Below, piece after piece: positions 17,489 to 26,810 of a stretch of DNA of 64,000 bases; position 1 is the stretch's first letter, and each line of letters begins with the position of its first letter. The notes beneath the pieces were generated by a model that worked only from the letters and a program-made list of their open reading frames with translations, searched no databases and was not told where the DNA came from. The DNA is from Actinomycetales bacterium UBA1383 (GTDB lineage Bacteria; Actinomycetota; Actinomycetes; Actinomycetales; Actinomycetaceae), in NCBI GenBank assembly GCA_002305415.1, contig DBQX01000046.1, positions 95,202 to 159,201 of the forward strand, written 5' to 3'. A program made the position numbers and the translations under genes.

Positions 17489-18436
17489 TCAGTGCGGCGA
17501 CCAGGTGCGGGCGAGGCGACGTCCGGCCTCCCGCAGCCCATCGGCCTCCAGGCTGCACGTGTAGGAACCCACGACGCCCAGGCCGGCCCGATGGCGGCGC
17601 GCGGTGTGGTCCTCCCCGCTGAGGACGACGACCGGGACCGCCGCCTCGAGCGCAGCAGGCGCCACGGCGGTGAGCGTGGAACGTCCGAGCGCCACCTCGT
17701 CGAGTTCCTCGAGGACGACGACGCAGAGGTCGGCACCCCCGACCGCCGCGCCGAGGCCGGTCGCCGCGGCCGTGTACTCCTCGCCGCCCGCCGCCCTGGC
17801 ACCGAGCGCGAGCAGCACGAAGCCTGCCCCACCCGCGAGACCGCTCCACGGGGCCCGCGCCCACCGCACGGGACGACCGGTGTCGGGGTCCGGGGAGCCC
17901 AGCTGCGCCTCCACCTCCGCGGCGAAGGCGGCCACCTCCCGCTCCCGCCCCTGGGCTGCCGCGGCACCCACCTCGGCGGCGCGCATGGCTCCCGCGCCGT
18001 GGAGGCCGAGCAGTGGCGCCGGATCGGCGCCGACCAGCTCCAGCTCAACCCCGTGCAGCGCCTCGTGGGCAGTGCGCAGCGACCCCCAGCGGCGGACGAG
18101 GACGTCCGCGAACCCACGGCCGCCGTCGTGCACGCGGGTCAGGCCGGCTCCCACGACGACGCGCGACTCGCCCGGAAGTGCCCTGAGGAGGGCCTCACCG
18201 AGCGGCGCGGTCGTTCCCGTAATGAAGGCCTGCGCGGAGTGGTCGAGCACGTCGACGGCCTCGATGACGGCCACGCCGGGAGGGAGCACCTCCCGCAACC
18301 CTCTCGTACCCGTCGCCAGCAGGTGCGTGCTGACCTGGTCAGACGGGGCCGCACGACGCCACCCGGCGGCGACTGCGCCCGTCACGGCCGCCGCGGACAG
18401 TGATGCGAGCGGCGTGGCCACGACGAGCACCCTCAT
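17489..18436 (-). CDS. glycerate kinase-like protein
   Basis: 315 residues with the glycerate kinase family layout, though divergent: N-terminal RVLVVATPLASLSAAAV, a Gly/Ala-rich block (SGLAGGAGFVLLALGARAAGG, about residues 199-219), then GGADLCVVVLEELDEVALG and a C-terminal VPVVVLSG. The family phosphorylates D-glycerate. Here the usual GEGRLD motif is replaced by VLEELD, so activity is uncertain. ATG 18436 follows GGGGGTG. The gene order with erpA and DUF3043 matches Rv2204c-Rv2206, where Rv2205c is annotated as glycerate kinase-like. Confidence 0.6.
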   Translation of the reverse strand: MRVLVVATPLASLSAAAVTGAVAAGWRRAAPSDQVSTHLLATGTRGLREVLPPGVAVIEAVDVLDHSAQAFITGTTAPLGEALLRALPGESRVVVGAGLTRVHDGGRGFADVLVRRWGSLRTAHEALHGVELELVGADPAPLLGLHGAGAMRAAEVGAAAAQGREREVAAFAAEVEAQLGSPDPDTGRPVRWARAPWSGLAGGAGFVLLALGARAAGGEEYTAAATGLGAAVGGADLCVVVLEELDEVALGRSTLTAVAPAALEAAVPVVVLSGEDHTARRHRAGLGVVGSYTCSLEADGLREAGRRLARTWSPH

Positions 18437-18492
18437 CGCGACACCCCCGGCCCGGCCACCGGCCGGACGGCGGCTGTGCCATTCTGGTACCC

Positions 18493-18891
18493 ATGCGGAG
18501 TACAGCGAGACCCGCCACCACGCTCCTCGCCCTGGCGCTCCTCACGGGCTGCGCGCAGGCGGAGACCGAGGTCCCGCCCGTGGCAGCGGCACGCCTCGAG
18601 CAGGAGATCAGCACGCAGGTGGAGCAGGAGGTGGGAGTCGCCGCCGACGTCTCCTGTCCCGCCGACCTGCCCTCGGAGGTCGGTGCCAGCGTCACCTGCA
18701 CCATCGCGACATCCGACGAGGTCACCCAGCCCCTGGTGGCCGTCGCGACAGTGACCGCCGTGGACCGCGACACCGGGGAGGTCGAGTTCGACATCGTCGT
18801 CGACGTGGCCGATGCCGCCACTCCAGGGCCGGCCGTCACCGACGAGCCCCCGACCAGTCCCCCACCCACCGAGGAGTCCGCCGGAGGCTGA
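18493..18891 (+). CDS. DUF4333-type secreted lipoprotein
   Basis: A 132-residue lipoprotein: signal peptide with lipobox LLTGC at about residues 16-20, then a small alpha/beta domain with two cysteines (SCPADLP and SVTCTI) likely in a disulfide, as in DUF4333, and a Pro/Thr-rich tail. Function unknown; anchored on the outer membrane face. Start ATG 18493 gives the signal directly; a CATTCT box seven bases upstream hints at leaderless transcription. Divergent from the glycerate kinase-like gene. Confidence 0.7.
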   Translation: MRSTARPATTLLALALLTGCAQAETEVPPVAAARLEQEISTQVEQEVGVAADVSCPADLPSEVGASVTCTIATSDEVTQPLVAVATVTAVDRDTGEVEFDIVVDVADAATPGPAVTDEPPTSPPPTEESAGG

Positions 18892-18899
18892 CGCCGGCG

Positions 18900-20264
18900 T
18901 CACTGGTCGAGCGTCCCCGAGAGCCGTGCGAGCAGGAGCGCCTCCGCCAGGACCGCGTTCCGCAGGTCGTCGAGGTGCACGGACTCGTTCCCGGCGTGGG
19001 CGCGGGTGTCGGGGTCCTCGATACCGGTCACCAGGATCTCCGCCGTGGGGAACTCGCGCGCGAGTTCGGCGATGAACGGGATGGAGCCGCCCACTCCGAT
19101 CTCGACGCTGGGGGTCCCCCACGCGGTGGTCAGCGCCCAGTGGGCCAGGTCGGTGGCGGCGCTCGGCCTGGCGAGGAAGGGCTCGCCGAGCTCACCGGGT
19201 GTGACGGTGACCTGGGCGCCGAAGGGCGCGTTCGCCTCGAGATGGGCACGGAGGGCCTCGTACGCCTCCGCCGGGTCCTGCCCCGGCGGGACGCGCAGCG
19301 ACAGCGCCGCCCTGCAACTCGGCGCGATCGTGTTGGAACGGTGCGCCACGGATGTGGCGTCGAAACCGACGACGCCGATCGCCGGGTACGTCCAGAGCCG
19401 GGACGGGAGCGAACCGGTCCCCGCGAGACGGTAGCCGTCCACGACGCCCGCGTCGCGCCGGAAGTCCTCCTCGCCGTACTCGACCGGCGCCGCGTCCGGT
19501 CGCGCCAGACCCGCGACCGCGACGTCGCCACGTTCGTTGTGGAGCGTCGCCAGCAACCGGCACATGAGCGTGGTGGCATCGATGACCGGGCCGCCGTACA
19601 TCCCGGAGTGGAGGGCGTGGTCGAGGACCCTGACCTCGACCTGGCACTCGGCCAGGCCGCGCAACGACGTCGTGAGGGCCGGCTCCCCGACCTTCCAGTT
19701 GCTGGAGTCCAGCACGACGATGAGGTCCGCCTGCAGGTCCGCGTGGTGCTGCCGCAGGAACGCCGCGAACGACGGCGACCCGATCTCCTCCTCACCCTCG
19801 ACGAAGCAGCGCACCCCCACCCGCAGGTCGTCGCCAAGGACCCGGAGCGCACCGACGTGTGCGACGATGCCGGCCTTGTCGTCACCGCTCCCCCGGGCGT
19901 ACAGGCGCCCTGCCCTGATGACCGGCTCGAACGGGTCCGGCTGGTCCCACTCCTCGGGCTGTCCCGGCGGTTGCACGTCGTGGTGGGCGTACAGCAGGAC
20001 GACGGGGGCGCCGCCGTCGCCCTCCCGCACGCCGAGGACGGCGGGCCGCCCCGCGCGCCCGGACGGGGCGGGCGCCGCGGACACACGGGCCGGCACGCCG
20101 ACCCGTTCGAACATCTCCCGGACGAGAGCGGCACTGTCCGACACCCGGGCCTGGTCGAAGGCGTCGGCGGAGACGCTCGGGATGCGGATCAGCGCCTCGA
20201 GGTCCGCCACCACCTGCGGGAAGGTGTCTGAAACGCGCTGCCTGAGTTCTTCGATACCGACCAT
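18900..20264 (-). CDS. M20 family metallopeptidase (dipeptidase)
   Basis: Zinc exopeptidase releasing amino acids from dipeptides or cleaving acyl-amino acids. 454 residues. Metal ligands are in LLYAHHDVQPPG, ARGSGDDKAGIVAH, FVEGEEEIGS (the Glu pair includes the catalytic base) and the C-terminal HAGNESVH. The dimerisation domain lies between, with the catalytic His in LHSGMYGG. ATG 20264 lies six bases after TAGGCT, so a leaderless mRNA is likely. Substrate cannot be told from the sequence. Confidence 0.9.
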   Translation of the reverse strand: MVGIEELRQRVSDTFPQVVADLEALIRIPSVSADAFDQARVSDSAALVREMFERVGVPARVSAAPAPSGRAGRPAVLGVREGDGGAPVVLLYAHHDVQPPGQPEEWDQPDPFEPVIRAGRLYARGSGDDKAGIVAHVGALRVLGDDLRVGVRCFVEGEEEIGSPSFAAFLRQHHADLQADLIVVLDSSNWKVGEPALTTSLRGLAECQVEVRVLDHALHSGMYGGPVIDATTLMCRLLATLHNERGDVAVAGLARPDAAPVEYGEEDFRRDAGVVDGYRLAGTGSLPSRLWTYPAIGVVGFDATSVAHRSNTIAPSCRAALSLRVPPGQDPAEAYEALRAHLEANAPFGAQVTVTPGELGEPFLARPSAATDLAHWALTTAWGTPSVEIGVGGSIPFIAELAREFPTAEILVTGIEDPDTRAHAGNESVHLDDLRNAVLAEALLLARLSGTLDQ

Positions 20265-20320
20265 GTCCTGAGCCTATCCCGCACGGCAGGCCCCCTCCGC
20301 GCGCCGACTAGGATGGTTCC

Positions 20321-20896
20321 GTGAGCTCCACCAGTCCATCCCAGAACGAACCGCGCGGGAAGGGCCGTGCCACGCCCACGCGCAAGGAGGCACAGGCGGC
20401 GCGCCAGCGTCCCATCGTGCAGACCGACCGCAAGGCCGCGAAGAAGGCAGCCCGGGCGAAGCGCGACGAGGCGTTCGCCCGCCAGCAGCAGGCGATGGTC
20501 ACCGGCGACGACCGGTGGCTCCCCGTCCGCGACAAGGGGCGCGCCCGGCGGTTCGCCCGCGACTACGTGGACGCCCGCTGGTCCCTGGGCGAGCTGTTCC
20601 TGCCGATCGCGTTCCTGATCCTGTTCGTCATGGTCATCGGCGGGCAGTACCCCGAGGTGGCCCTCACGGCCACCTTCCTGATGTACCTCGTCATCTTCGG
20701 GGCGATCATCGACGCCTTCCTCATGGTGTACTTCCTCAAGAAGCACCTGGCCAGGCGATTCACTCCCGCGGAGATCCCCCCGTGGACCGGCGCGTACGCC
20801 TTCCAGCGAATCTTCATGCTGCGCCGGTTCCGGATGCCCAAGCCACAGAACAAGCGCGGCGAGTGGCCCCAGAAGAAGGCAGCCCCGACTCCCTGA
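20321..20896 (+). CDS. DUF3043 membrane protein
   Basis: 191 residues. A basic N-terminus rich in Lys/Arg (GRATPTRKEAQAARQRP), two hydrophobic spans at about 90-107 and 111-136, and a basic C-terminal tail (FMLRRFRMPKPQ). This is the actinobacterial DUF3043 family; function unknown. GTG 20321 lies six bases after TAGGAT, so transcription is probably leaderless. M. tuberculosis has the same family next to the erpA and glycerate kinase-like genes (Rv2206). Confidence 0.85.
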   Translation: MSSTSPSQNEPRGKGRATPTRKEAQAARQRPIVQTDRKAAKKAARAKRDEAFARQQQAMVTGDDRWLPVRDKGRARRFARDYVDARWSLGELFLPIAFLILFVMVIGGQYPEVALTATFLMYLVIFGAIIDAFLMVYFLKKHLARRFTPAEIPPWTGAYAFQRIFMLRRFRMPKPQNKRGEWPQKKAAPTP

Positions 20897-20942
20897 GGTC
20901 CTCCGGGAGGCGGCGCCGGGACCGCTGGCTAGGATCGTGTAC

Positions 20943-21956
20943 ATGGTCACCTATCGCTACCTCGGCAACAGCGGGCTCAAAGTCAACGAGATCATGTACG
21001 GGAACTGGCTCACGCACGGCTCCCAGGTCGAGAACGAGACCGCCGTGGCGTGCGTCCACGCTGCCCTGGACGCGGGGATCACCACCTTCGACACCGCGGA
21101 CGTGTACGCCAACACGCGCGCCGAGGAGGTGCTCGGGGACGCGCTCCGGGGACAGCGCCGCGAGTCCCTCGTGATCCTCACCAAGACCTACTGGCCCGTC
21201 GGGCCGAAGGGCCCCAATGACTGCGGGCTGTCCCGAAAGCACATCCGCGACTCCATCGACGGATCGCTGCGGCGGCTCGGCACCGACTACGTGGACGTCT
21301 ACCAGGCGCACCGCTACGACACCGAGACGCCGCTGGAGGAGACCATGCTCGCGTTCGCGGACCTGGTCCGCGCGGGCAAGGCACTCTACATCGGCGTCAG
21401 CGAGTGGACGGCGGCGCAGATCCGCGCGGCCCACGCCCTCGCGGCCGAACTCCGCGTGCCCCTGGTCTCGTCCCAGCCCCAGTACTCGATGCTCTGGCGG
21501 GTCATCGAGGCGGAGGTCATCCCGGCCTCCCGCGAGCTCGGGATGTCCCAGATCGTCTGGTCGCCGGTGGCGCAGGGCATCCTCACGGGCAAGTACCAGC
21601 CGGGTTCACCGCTCCCGTCCGGGTCACGTGCCACCGACGAGAAGGGCGGCTCCCAGATGATCCGCCGCTGGCTCTCCGACGACATCCTCACGGCGGTGCA
21701 GCGGCTCCGTCCCGTCGCCGACGAACTCGGCCTCACGATGGCCCAGCTGGCGATCGCCTGGGTCCTCCAGAACGACAACGTCGCCTCGGCGATCATCGGC
21801 GCCTCCCGGCCGGAGCAGGTCGCGGAGAACGTCAAGGCGTCCGGTGTGCGCATCCCCGCCGAGTTGATGGCCCGCATCGACGACATCCTGGGGGACCTCC
21901 CCCAGCGCGACCCCTCGCTCACCGCGAAGGGCGCCCCCCAAACCCGTCCCTGCTGA
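20943..21956 (+). CDS. aldo/keto reductase (potassium-channel beta-subunit type)
   Basis: NADPH-dependent oxidoreductase with a TIM-barrel fold. 337 residues. Catalytic tetrad members: Asp and Tyr in FDTADVYANTRAEEVLG, Lys in LVILTKTYWPVG and His in YQAHRYD. The C-terminal cofactor segment is ASAIIGASRPEQVAENVKA. The nearest types are YghZ and KCNAB-like reductases, which reduce small aldehydes such as methylglyoxal. ATG 20943 lies seven bases after TAGGAT; GTG 20937 is a weaker option. Tail to tail with pyrD. Confidence 0.88.
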   Translation: MVTYRYLGNSGLKVNEIMYGNWLTHGSQVENETAVACVHAALDAGITTFDTADVYANTRAEEVLGDALRGQRRESLVILTKTYWPVGPKGPNDCGLSRKHIRDSIDGSLRRLGTDYVDVYQAHRYDTETPLEETMLAFADLVRAGKALYIGVSEWTAAQIRAAHALAAELRVPLVSSQPQYSMLWRVIEAEVIPASRELGMSQIVWSPVAQGILTGKYQPGSPLPSGSRATDEKGGSQMIRRWLSDDILTAVQRLRPVADELGLTMAQLAIAWVLQNDNVASAIIGASRPEQVAENVKASGVRIPAELMARIDDILGDLPQRDPSLTAKGAPQTRPC

Positions 21957-21959
21957 CCG

Positions 21960-22988
21960 TCAGGCGCGGCGCGCGAGCGCCCGGTTGACCCGTCCGGGCC
22001 ACGCGGGGCCCTCCAGGACGAACGCGGTGTAGGCCTCCAGCAGGTCGGCGCCGGCGTCGAGGAGGGCCGCGCCGTCGTCCGCGGAGAAGATCCCGCCGGA
22101 TGCGATGATCACCGGCCGTGGTCCCAGACGGTCCCGCAGGAGCCGGACGACCTCCAGTGCACGGCCGAGGAGGGGCGCCCCCGAGAGCCCGCCCGGCCCG
22201 AGGTCGTGCGAGATCGTGGTGTTGACCGCCACGACCCCCGCGAGGCCGGCGTCGCGGACCATCCCGGCCACGTCGGTGATCCCCTGGTCGTCGAGGTCCG
22301 GCGCGATCTTCACGAACACCGGTACCTCACGGCCGGACACCTGGCGCGCCTCGGCGCGCACCGCCTCGAGGATCGGCCGGAGGGCGTCGACCCGCTGCAG
22401 CTCCCGGAGGCCCGGGGTGTTGGGCGAGGACACGTTCACCACGAGGAAGTCGGCCCAGCGTGCCACTTCCCGCGTGGTGCGGCGGTAGTCCTCGACGGCG
22501 TCCTCGAGCGGGGTCACCTTCGTCTTGCCGATGTTGACCCCGACGACGACGGCGCGCCCCGCCGTCGTCCGCCGCAGGTCACGCAGCCGCCGGCCGACGG
22601 CGACGGCGCCCTCGTTGTTGAAGCCCATCTGGTTGCGCAGCGCACGGAGTTCAGGGTGTCGCCACATCCGCGGCTTCGGGTTCCCCGGCTGTGGCTCGGC
22701 GGTGACGGTGCCGACCTCGATGAAGCCGAAGCCCAGCGCGTCCATGCCGAGCACCGCCTCGGCGTTCTTGTCCATCCCGGCGCACAGTCCGAGCACTCCC
22801 GTGATCGGCCGGGGAAAGACGAGGAGGCGCGGATTGCGGACGGGAGCACCCAGCCTCCCGAGTGAGTTCTTGAGGCTGCGGCGGGTCGCCTCGACGTCGC
22901 CGGCGGCGCCGATGGCCCGCACGGCCGCGTGGTGCGCGGCCTCCGGATCGGTGTGGACGAGAACGCTGTCGTAGAGCTGGCGGTACAC
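21960..22988 (-). CDS. pyrD: dihydroorotate dehydrogenase (quinone), class 2
   Basis: Oxidises dihydroorotate to orotate and passes electrons to menaquinone; pyrimidine synthesis at the membrane. 342 residues. The N-terminal amphipathic helices (MYRQLYDSVLVHTDPEAAHH) mark class 2. FMN and substrate motifs: GLCAGMDKNAEAV, GFIEVGTVTAEPQPGNPKPR, the catalytic Ser in NVSSPNTPGLR and the C-terminal GGIFSADDGAALLDAGADL. GTG 22988 lies six bases after TAGCAT. It feeds the same quinone pool as the bc1 complex. Confidence 0.95.
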   Translation of the reverse strand: MYRQLYDSVLVHTDPEAAHHAAVRAIGAAGDVEATRRSLKNSLGRLGAPVRNPRLLVFPRPITGVLGLCAGMDKNAEAVLGMDALGFGFIEVGTVTAEPQPGNPKPRMWRHPELRALRNQMGFNNEGAVAVGRRLRDLRRTTAGRAVVVGVNIGKTKVTPLEDAVEDYRRTTREVARWADFLVVNVSSPNTPGLRELQRVDALRPILEAVRAEARQVSGREVPVFVKIAPDLDDQGITDVAGMVRDAGLAGVVAVNTTISHDLGPGGLSGAPLLGRALEVVRLLRDRLGPRPVIIASGGIFSADDGAALLDAGADLLEAYTAFVLEGPAWPGRVNRALARRA

Positions 22989-23010
22989 GTCTCGATGCTA
23001 GGGCAGGTGC

Positions 23011-23460
23011 TCAGCGCCGGCGCGAACCCTCCGCCAGTCGGTCGATCCGCTTCGGGGACGACCGCCACAGCCAGACCATCCCGAGGACCGGAAGGACCAG
23101 CGGGACGAAGAAGTAGCCCCGCCCGAACTGGGACCAGACCGTCTCGTCGGGGAAGAGTTCGGGCCGCAGCAGCGACAGCGCCCCGACGCCCAGCACGCCC
23201 ACGAGTTCGACGACGACCGCCACCCACGCGACCCGGCGCATCCGCCGGCCGTTGTGGGCGAGCGCCACGGTAGCCAGGATGTAGACCGCCGCCGAGAGGG
23301 CGGAGAGGGAGTACGCCACCGGCGCCGCGGCCGCGTCCCGGATCAGCTGGACCGCGGAACGCGCCGTCGCCGACAGCGCGAAGATCCCGTAGACGAGGAT
23401 CAACACACGGCCAAGGCCGTAGGCGGGGCGGCGGTCGTCGGGGAGCTGGGGCTCGGTCAC
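23011..23460 (-). CDS. small integral membrane protein, unknown function
   Basis: 149 residues with four hydrophobic spans, at about 18-38, 50-66, 75-95 and 112-131, and a basic tail. I do not recognise the family. Start GTG 23460 overlaps the stop of the gene at 23457-23810 by four bases, so the two are coupled and may form one membrane complex. Located between pyrD and pepA. Confidence 0.7.
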   Translation of the reverse strand: MTEPQLPDDRRPAYGLGRVLILVYGIFALSATARSAVQLIRDAAAAPVAYSLSALSAAVYILATVALAHNGRRMRRVAWVAVVVELVGVLGVGALSLLRPELFPDETVWSQFGRGYFFVPLVLPVLGMVWLWRSSPKRIDRLAEGSRRR

Positions 23461-23810
23461 AGGCCTGCCACCTGCAGGGAACGCCACATCATGACCGCCA
23501 CTGTGACACATGCGACGAGCAGCGCCACGCTCGACGTGCGGGTACGGTCCGCGAACGCCCACACCGCGGCCACGGGCAGGATGAACAGCACCGTGATGAG
23601 GTATCCCCACAGCACCCACGGATCTCCCGGGAGCTCGCCGCGCGCCTGGGTGATCGCGGCAGCGACGACGGCGAGGAGCAGCACGAGCTCCACGAAGCCT
23701 GCCGCGATGAGTTGCCGGAGGATCACCGGTTCACCGCGCACCGCGCGCCACGCGGCCCATGCCCCCAGCATCAGGGCGGCGAACGCTGACATCGCGGCGA
23801 AGAGGGGCAC
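23457..23810 (-). CDS. small integral membrane protein, unknown function
   Basis: 117 residues, almost entirely hydrophobic, with four predicted spans (about 3-22, 33-54, 66-84 and 94-110). Start GTG 23810 has TGAAGGC just upstream. Coupled by a four-base overlap to the next membrane gene. It is divergent from pepA. No family recognised; the pair resembles small paired membrane proteins common in actinobacteria. Confidence 0.65.
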   Translation of the reverse strand: MPLFAAMSAFAALMLGAWAAWRAVRGEPVILRQLIAAGFVELVLLLAVVAAAITQARGELPGDPWVLWGYLITVLFILPVAAVWAFADRTRTSSVALLVACVTVAVMMWRSLQVAGL

Positions 23811-23868
23811 GCCTTCAGGGTAGCGGTCGCACCGTGCCTGTCGGAGGGTGGCGTTAGAGTCAGGATCC

Positions 23869-25326
23869 ATGACCACCTTTGAACTTGCCCCCTCGACGCC
23901 ACGATCCGGCGCCGCGCTCCTCGTCGCGCTGCGTGAGACGGACGGGGGGCCCTCCGTCCTGCCTGTGGAGGCGCTGGGCGAGGACGAGGTGGCAGAGCTG
24001 GAGCGCCTGGCGGCCCTCGTCGGCGCCCGCGGGTCACGCGACGAGGTCCTGCGCGCACCTGGCGAGACCGTGGGCCACACCCTGGTCGTCTTCACCGGCA
24101 CGGGGCGCGGGGATGTCACGGTCGAACGGCTGCGCCAGGCGGCGGGTGCCGCCACGCGAACCCTTCACGGAGTCGAGGCCCTTGACGTGGCCCTTCCCGC
24201 GGAGGTCCCCGAACTGGTGGGGGCACTCACCGAGGGCCTCGCGCTGGGTGCCTACCGGTTCACCCGTTACCACGCCACCACCAGCACGCCGGTCGCCCAC
24301 ACCCGGATCCTGTCCCCGATCTCCGGGGAGGCGGACGCCGCCGCCGCGATGCGACGCGGCATCATCCTGGCCGACTCCGTCGCGATCGCACGGGACCTCG
24401 TGAACACCGCACCGGTCGACCTGCATCCCGAGAGCTTCGCCGCCCACGCCGTCGCGGCTGGGGCAGAGGCAGGCATCGCCGTCGAGGTGCGGGACGAGGA
24501 CGCCCTCGAACGCGAGGGATGTGGCGGGCTCATCGCCGTCGGCCGCGGGTCGGCCCGGCCGCCCCGCCTCGTGCGACTCGAGCACGCCCCGGCGAGCCCG
24601 GCGGCACATGTCGCGCTCGTCGGCAAGGGGATCACCTTCGACTCGGGCGGCCTCTCGCTCAAGCCTGCCAAGGACATGGGTGACATGAAGTCCGACATGG
24701 CCGGCGCGGCAGCGGTCCTTGCAGCCGTGCTCGCAGCCGCCCGGCTCGAGCTCCCGGTGCGGGTCACGGGCTGGCTGGCCCTGGCCGAGAACATGCCCTC
24801 CGGCTCCGCGACCCGCCCCTCCGACGTGATCACCATCAGGGGCGGCCGCACGGTCGAGGTGCTCAACACGGACGCGGAGGGCCGCCTGGTCCTCGCCGAT
24901 GCCCTGGTGGCCGCAGCCGAGGAGGATCCCGACGTCATCCTCGACATCGCGACGCTCACCGGCGCACAGCTGATCGCGCTCGGCAACCGTGTGAGCGCGG
25001 TCATGGGAGACGACGAGGTGCGGTCCGACGTCGTGGCGGCGGCCGACGCCGCCGGCGAGCAGTTCTGGCCCATGCCGCTCCCCCCGGAACTCGCCGAGTC
25101 GATGAAGTCCCCGATCGCGGACATCGCCAACATCGGCGATCGCAACGGAGGGATGCTCGTGGCGGGCCTCTTCCTGCAGAGCTTCATCCCGGATCGCAGG
25201 TGGGCGCACCTCGACATCGCCGGTCCGGCGCTCAACACCCACGAGCCGTGGGGGTACACACCGAAGGGCGGGACGGGCGTGGGGGTGCGAACCCTCGTCA
25301 CCGTCCTCGAGGCGATGTGCGGCTGA
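23869..25326 (+). CDS. pepA: leucyl aminopeptidase (M17)
   Basis: Two-zinc cytosolic aminopeptidase that trims N-terminal residues from peptides. 485 residues. Metal and active-site residues: VGKGITFDSGGLSLKP with the first Asp and Lys, MKSDMAGAAAV, and the signature NTDAEGRLVLADAL. ATG 23869 is chosen because TAGAGT ends eight bases upstream. M. tuberculosis has pepB (Rv2213) at the same point before the lipoamide enzyme genes. Confidence 0.95.
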   Translation: MTTFELAPSTPRSGAALLVALRETDGGPSVLPVEALGEDEVAELERLAALVGARGSRDEVLRAPGETVGHTLVVFTGTGRGDVTVERLRQAAGAATRTLHGVEALDVALPAEVPELVGALTEGLALGAYRFTRYHATTSTPVAHTRILSPISGEADAAAAMRRGIILADSVAIARDLVNTAPVDLHPESFAAHAVAAGAEAGIAVEVRDEDALEREGCGGLIAVGRGSARPPRLVRLEHAPASPAAHVALVGKGITFDSGGLSLKPAKDMGDMKSDMAGAAAVLAAVLAAARLELPVRVTGWLALAENMPSGSATRPSDVITIRGGRTVEVLNTDAEGRLVLADALVAAAEEDPDVILDIATLTGAQLIALGNRVSAVMGDDEVRSDVVAAADAAGEQFWPMPLPPELAESMKSPIADIANIGDRNGGMLVAGLFLQSFIPDRRWAHLDIAGPALNTHEPWGYTPKGGTGVGVRTLVTVLEAMCG

Positions 25327-25426
25327 GCCCCGGCCCTCACCCACCCGCCTGCGACGCGGGGTGTGTCGTGGAACAATGGCGACCAGCGCGCCTGTTGCGT
25401 ACATCACCGTCCAAGGAGGGAAGTTC

Positions 25427-26800
25427 GTGAGCGAAACCGTGTTCGACATCGTCATCCTGGGGGGTGGGAGCGGTGGCTACGCGGCAGCGCTCCGCGGTGC
25501 CCAACTGGGGATGAAGGTTGCCCTCATCGAGGCCGACAAGGTGGGAGGAACCTGCCTGCACAAGGGCTGCATTCCCACCAAGGCACTGTTGCACGCCGCG
25601 GAGGTCGCGGACCTCACGCGCGAATCCGAGCAGTACGGTGTCAACGCCACCCTCGAGGGCATCGACATGGTGAAGGTCAACGCGTACAAGGACCAGGTGA
25701 TCTCCAGGCTCCACAAGGGGCTGCAGGGCCTGGTCGGCCACCACAACATCACGTACGTCGCGGGATGGGGCACCCTGGTCGCTCCGGACGCCGTCGAGGT
25801 TGACGGCACCCGTTACCAGGGCCGCGCCGTCGTCCTCGCCTCGGGCTCGTTCGCCCGCACCCTCGGCATCGACATCGGTGGTCGTGTCATGACGAGCGAC
25901 CAGGCCCTCCAGATGGACTGGATCCCCTCGCGCGCCATCGTCCTGGGCGGAGGCGTGATCGGGGTCGAATTCGCGAGCGTCTGGAGATCGTTCGGGGTGG
26001 ACGTGACCATCGTCGAGGCACTCCCCCATCTCGTGCCCAATGAGGACGAGGCCCTCTCGAAGGCGCTGGAGCGGGCCTTCCGCAAACGGAAGATCGCGTT
26101 CAAGCTGGGGGCGCGCTTCGCGGGCGTGCAGCAGGACGACAATGGCGTGGTCGTGTCCCTGGAGGACGGCTCGACGTTGTCCGCGGATGTCCTCCTCGTG
26201 GCCGTGGGACGAGGCCCGGCGACGAAGGACCTCGGCTACGAGGCGCAGGGCATTCCGATGGACCGCGGCTTCGTCCTGACGAACGAGCGACTGCACACCG
26301 GCGTCGGGAACATCTACGCCGTCGGCGACATCGTGCCCGGCCTCCAGCTCGCCCACCGCGGCTTCCAGCAGGGCATCTTCGTCGCGGAGGAGATCGCCGG
26401 ACTGCAGCCCGCCGCGATCGTCGAGTCCGGGATCCCGCGCGTCACGTACTGCGACCCCGAGGTCGCGTCCGTCGGGCTCACCGAGGCCCAGGCGCGGGAG
26501 AAGTACGGGGACGACGGCGTCCGCGTGTCCGAGGTGAACCTCGCCGCCAACGGGAAGAGCGGCATCCTGAAGACTGCGGGATTCATCAAGCTCGTCGGCC
26601 AGAAGGACGGCCCAATCGTCGGCGTCCACATGATCGGCGCGCGTCTCGGCGAACAGATCGGCGAGGCCCAACTGCTTGTCAACTGGGAGGCATGGCCCGA
26701 GGACGTCGCCCCGCTGATCCACGCCCACCCCACACAGAACGAGGCCATGGGCGAGGCCGCCCTTGCCCTGGCCGGCAAGCCGCTGCACGCCCACAACTAG
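25427..26800 (+). CDS. lpdA: dihydrolipoyl dehydrogenase (E3)
   Basis: Re-oxidises dihydrolipoamide with NAD in the 2-oxo-acid dehydrogenase complexes. 457 residues. FAD motif DIVILGGGSGGYAAAL at the N-terminus, redox pair GGTCLHKGCIPTK (about 38-50), NAD motif IVLGGGVIGVEFASVW, second FAD motif NIYAVGDIVPG, and the C-terminal His-Glu dyad HAHPTQNEAMGEA. GTG 25427 follows CAAGGAGGG, an excellent ribosome site. Ten bases before sucB, so one operon. Confidence 0.95.
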   Translation: MSETVFDIVILGGGSGGYAAALRGAQLGMKVALIEADKVGGTCLHKGCIPTKALLHAAEVADLTRESEQYGVNATLEGIDMVKVNAYKDQVISRLHKGLQGLVGHHNITYVAGWGTLVAPDAVEVDGTRYQGRAVVLASGSFARTLGIDIGGRVMTSDQALQMDWIPSRAIVLGGGVIGVEFASVWRSFGVDVTIVEALPHLVPNEDEALSKALERAFRKRKIAFKLGARFAGVQQDDNGVVVSLEDGSTLSADVLLVAVGRGPATKDLGYEAQGIPMDRGFVLTNERLHTGVGNIYAVGDIVPGLQLAHRGFQQGIFVAEEIAGLQPAAIVESGIPRVTYCDPEVASVGLTEAQAREKYGDDGVRVSEVNLAANGKSGILKTAGFIKLVGQKDGPIVGVHMIGARLGEQIGEAQLLVNWEAWPEDVAPLIHAHPTQNEAMGEAALALAGKPLHAHN

Positions 26801-26810
26801 GAGTCACCCG

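Noticed and set aside
17604..20231. 875-codon open frame on the plus strand across three genes
   Set aside because: It crosses the lipoprotein gene and two antisense genes, and its composition is low-complexity Arg/Ala/Pro.
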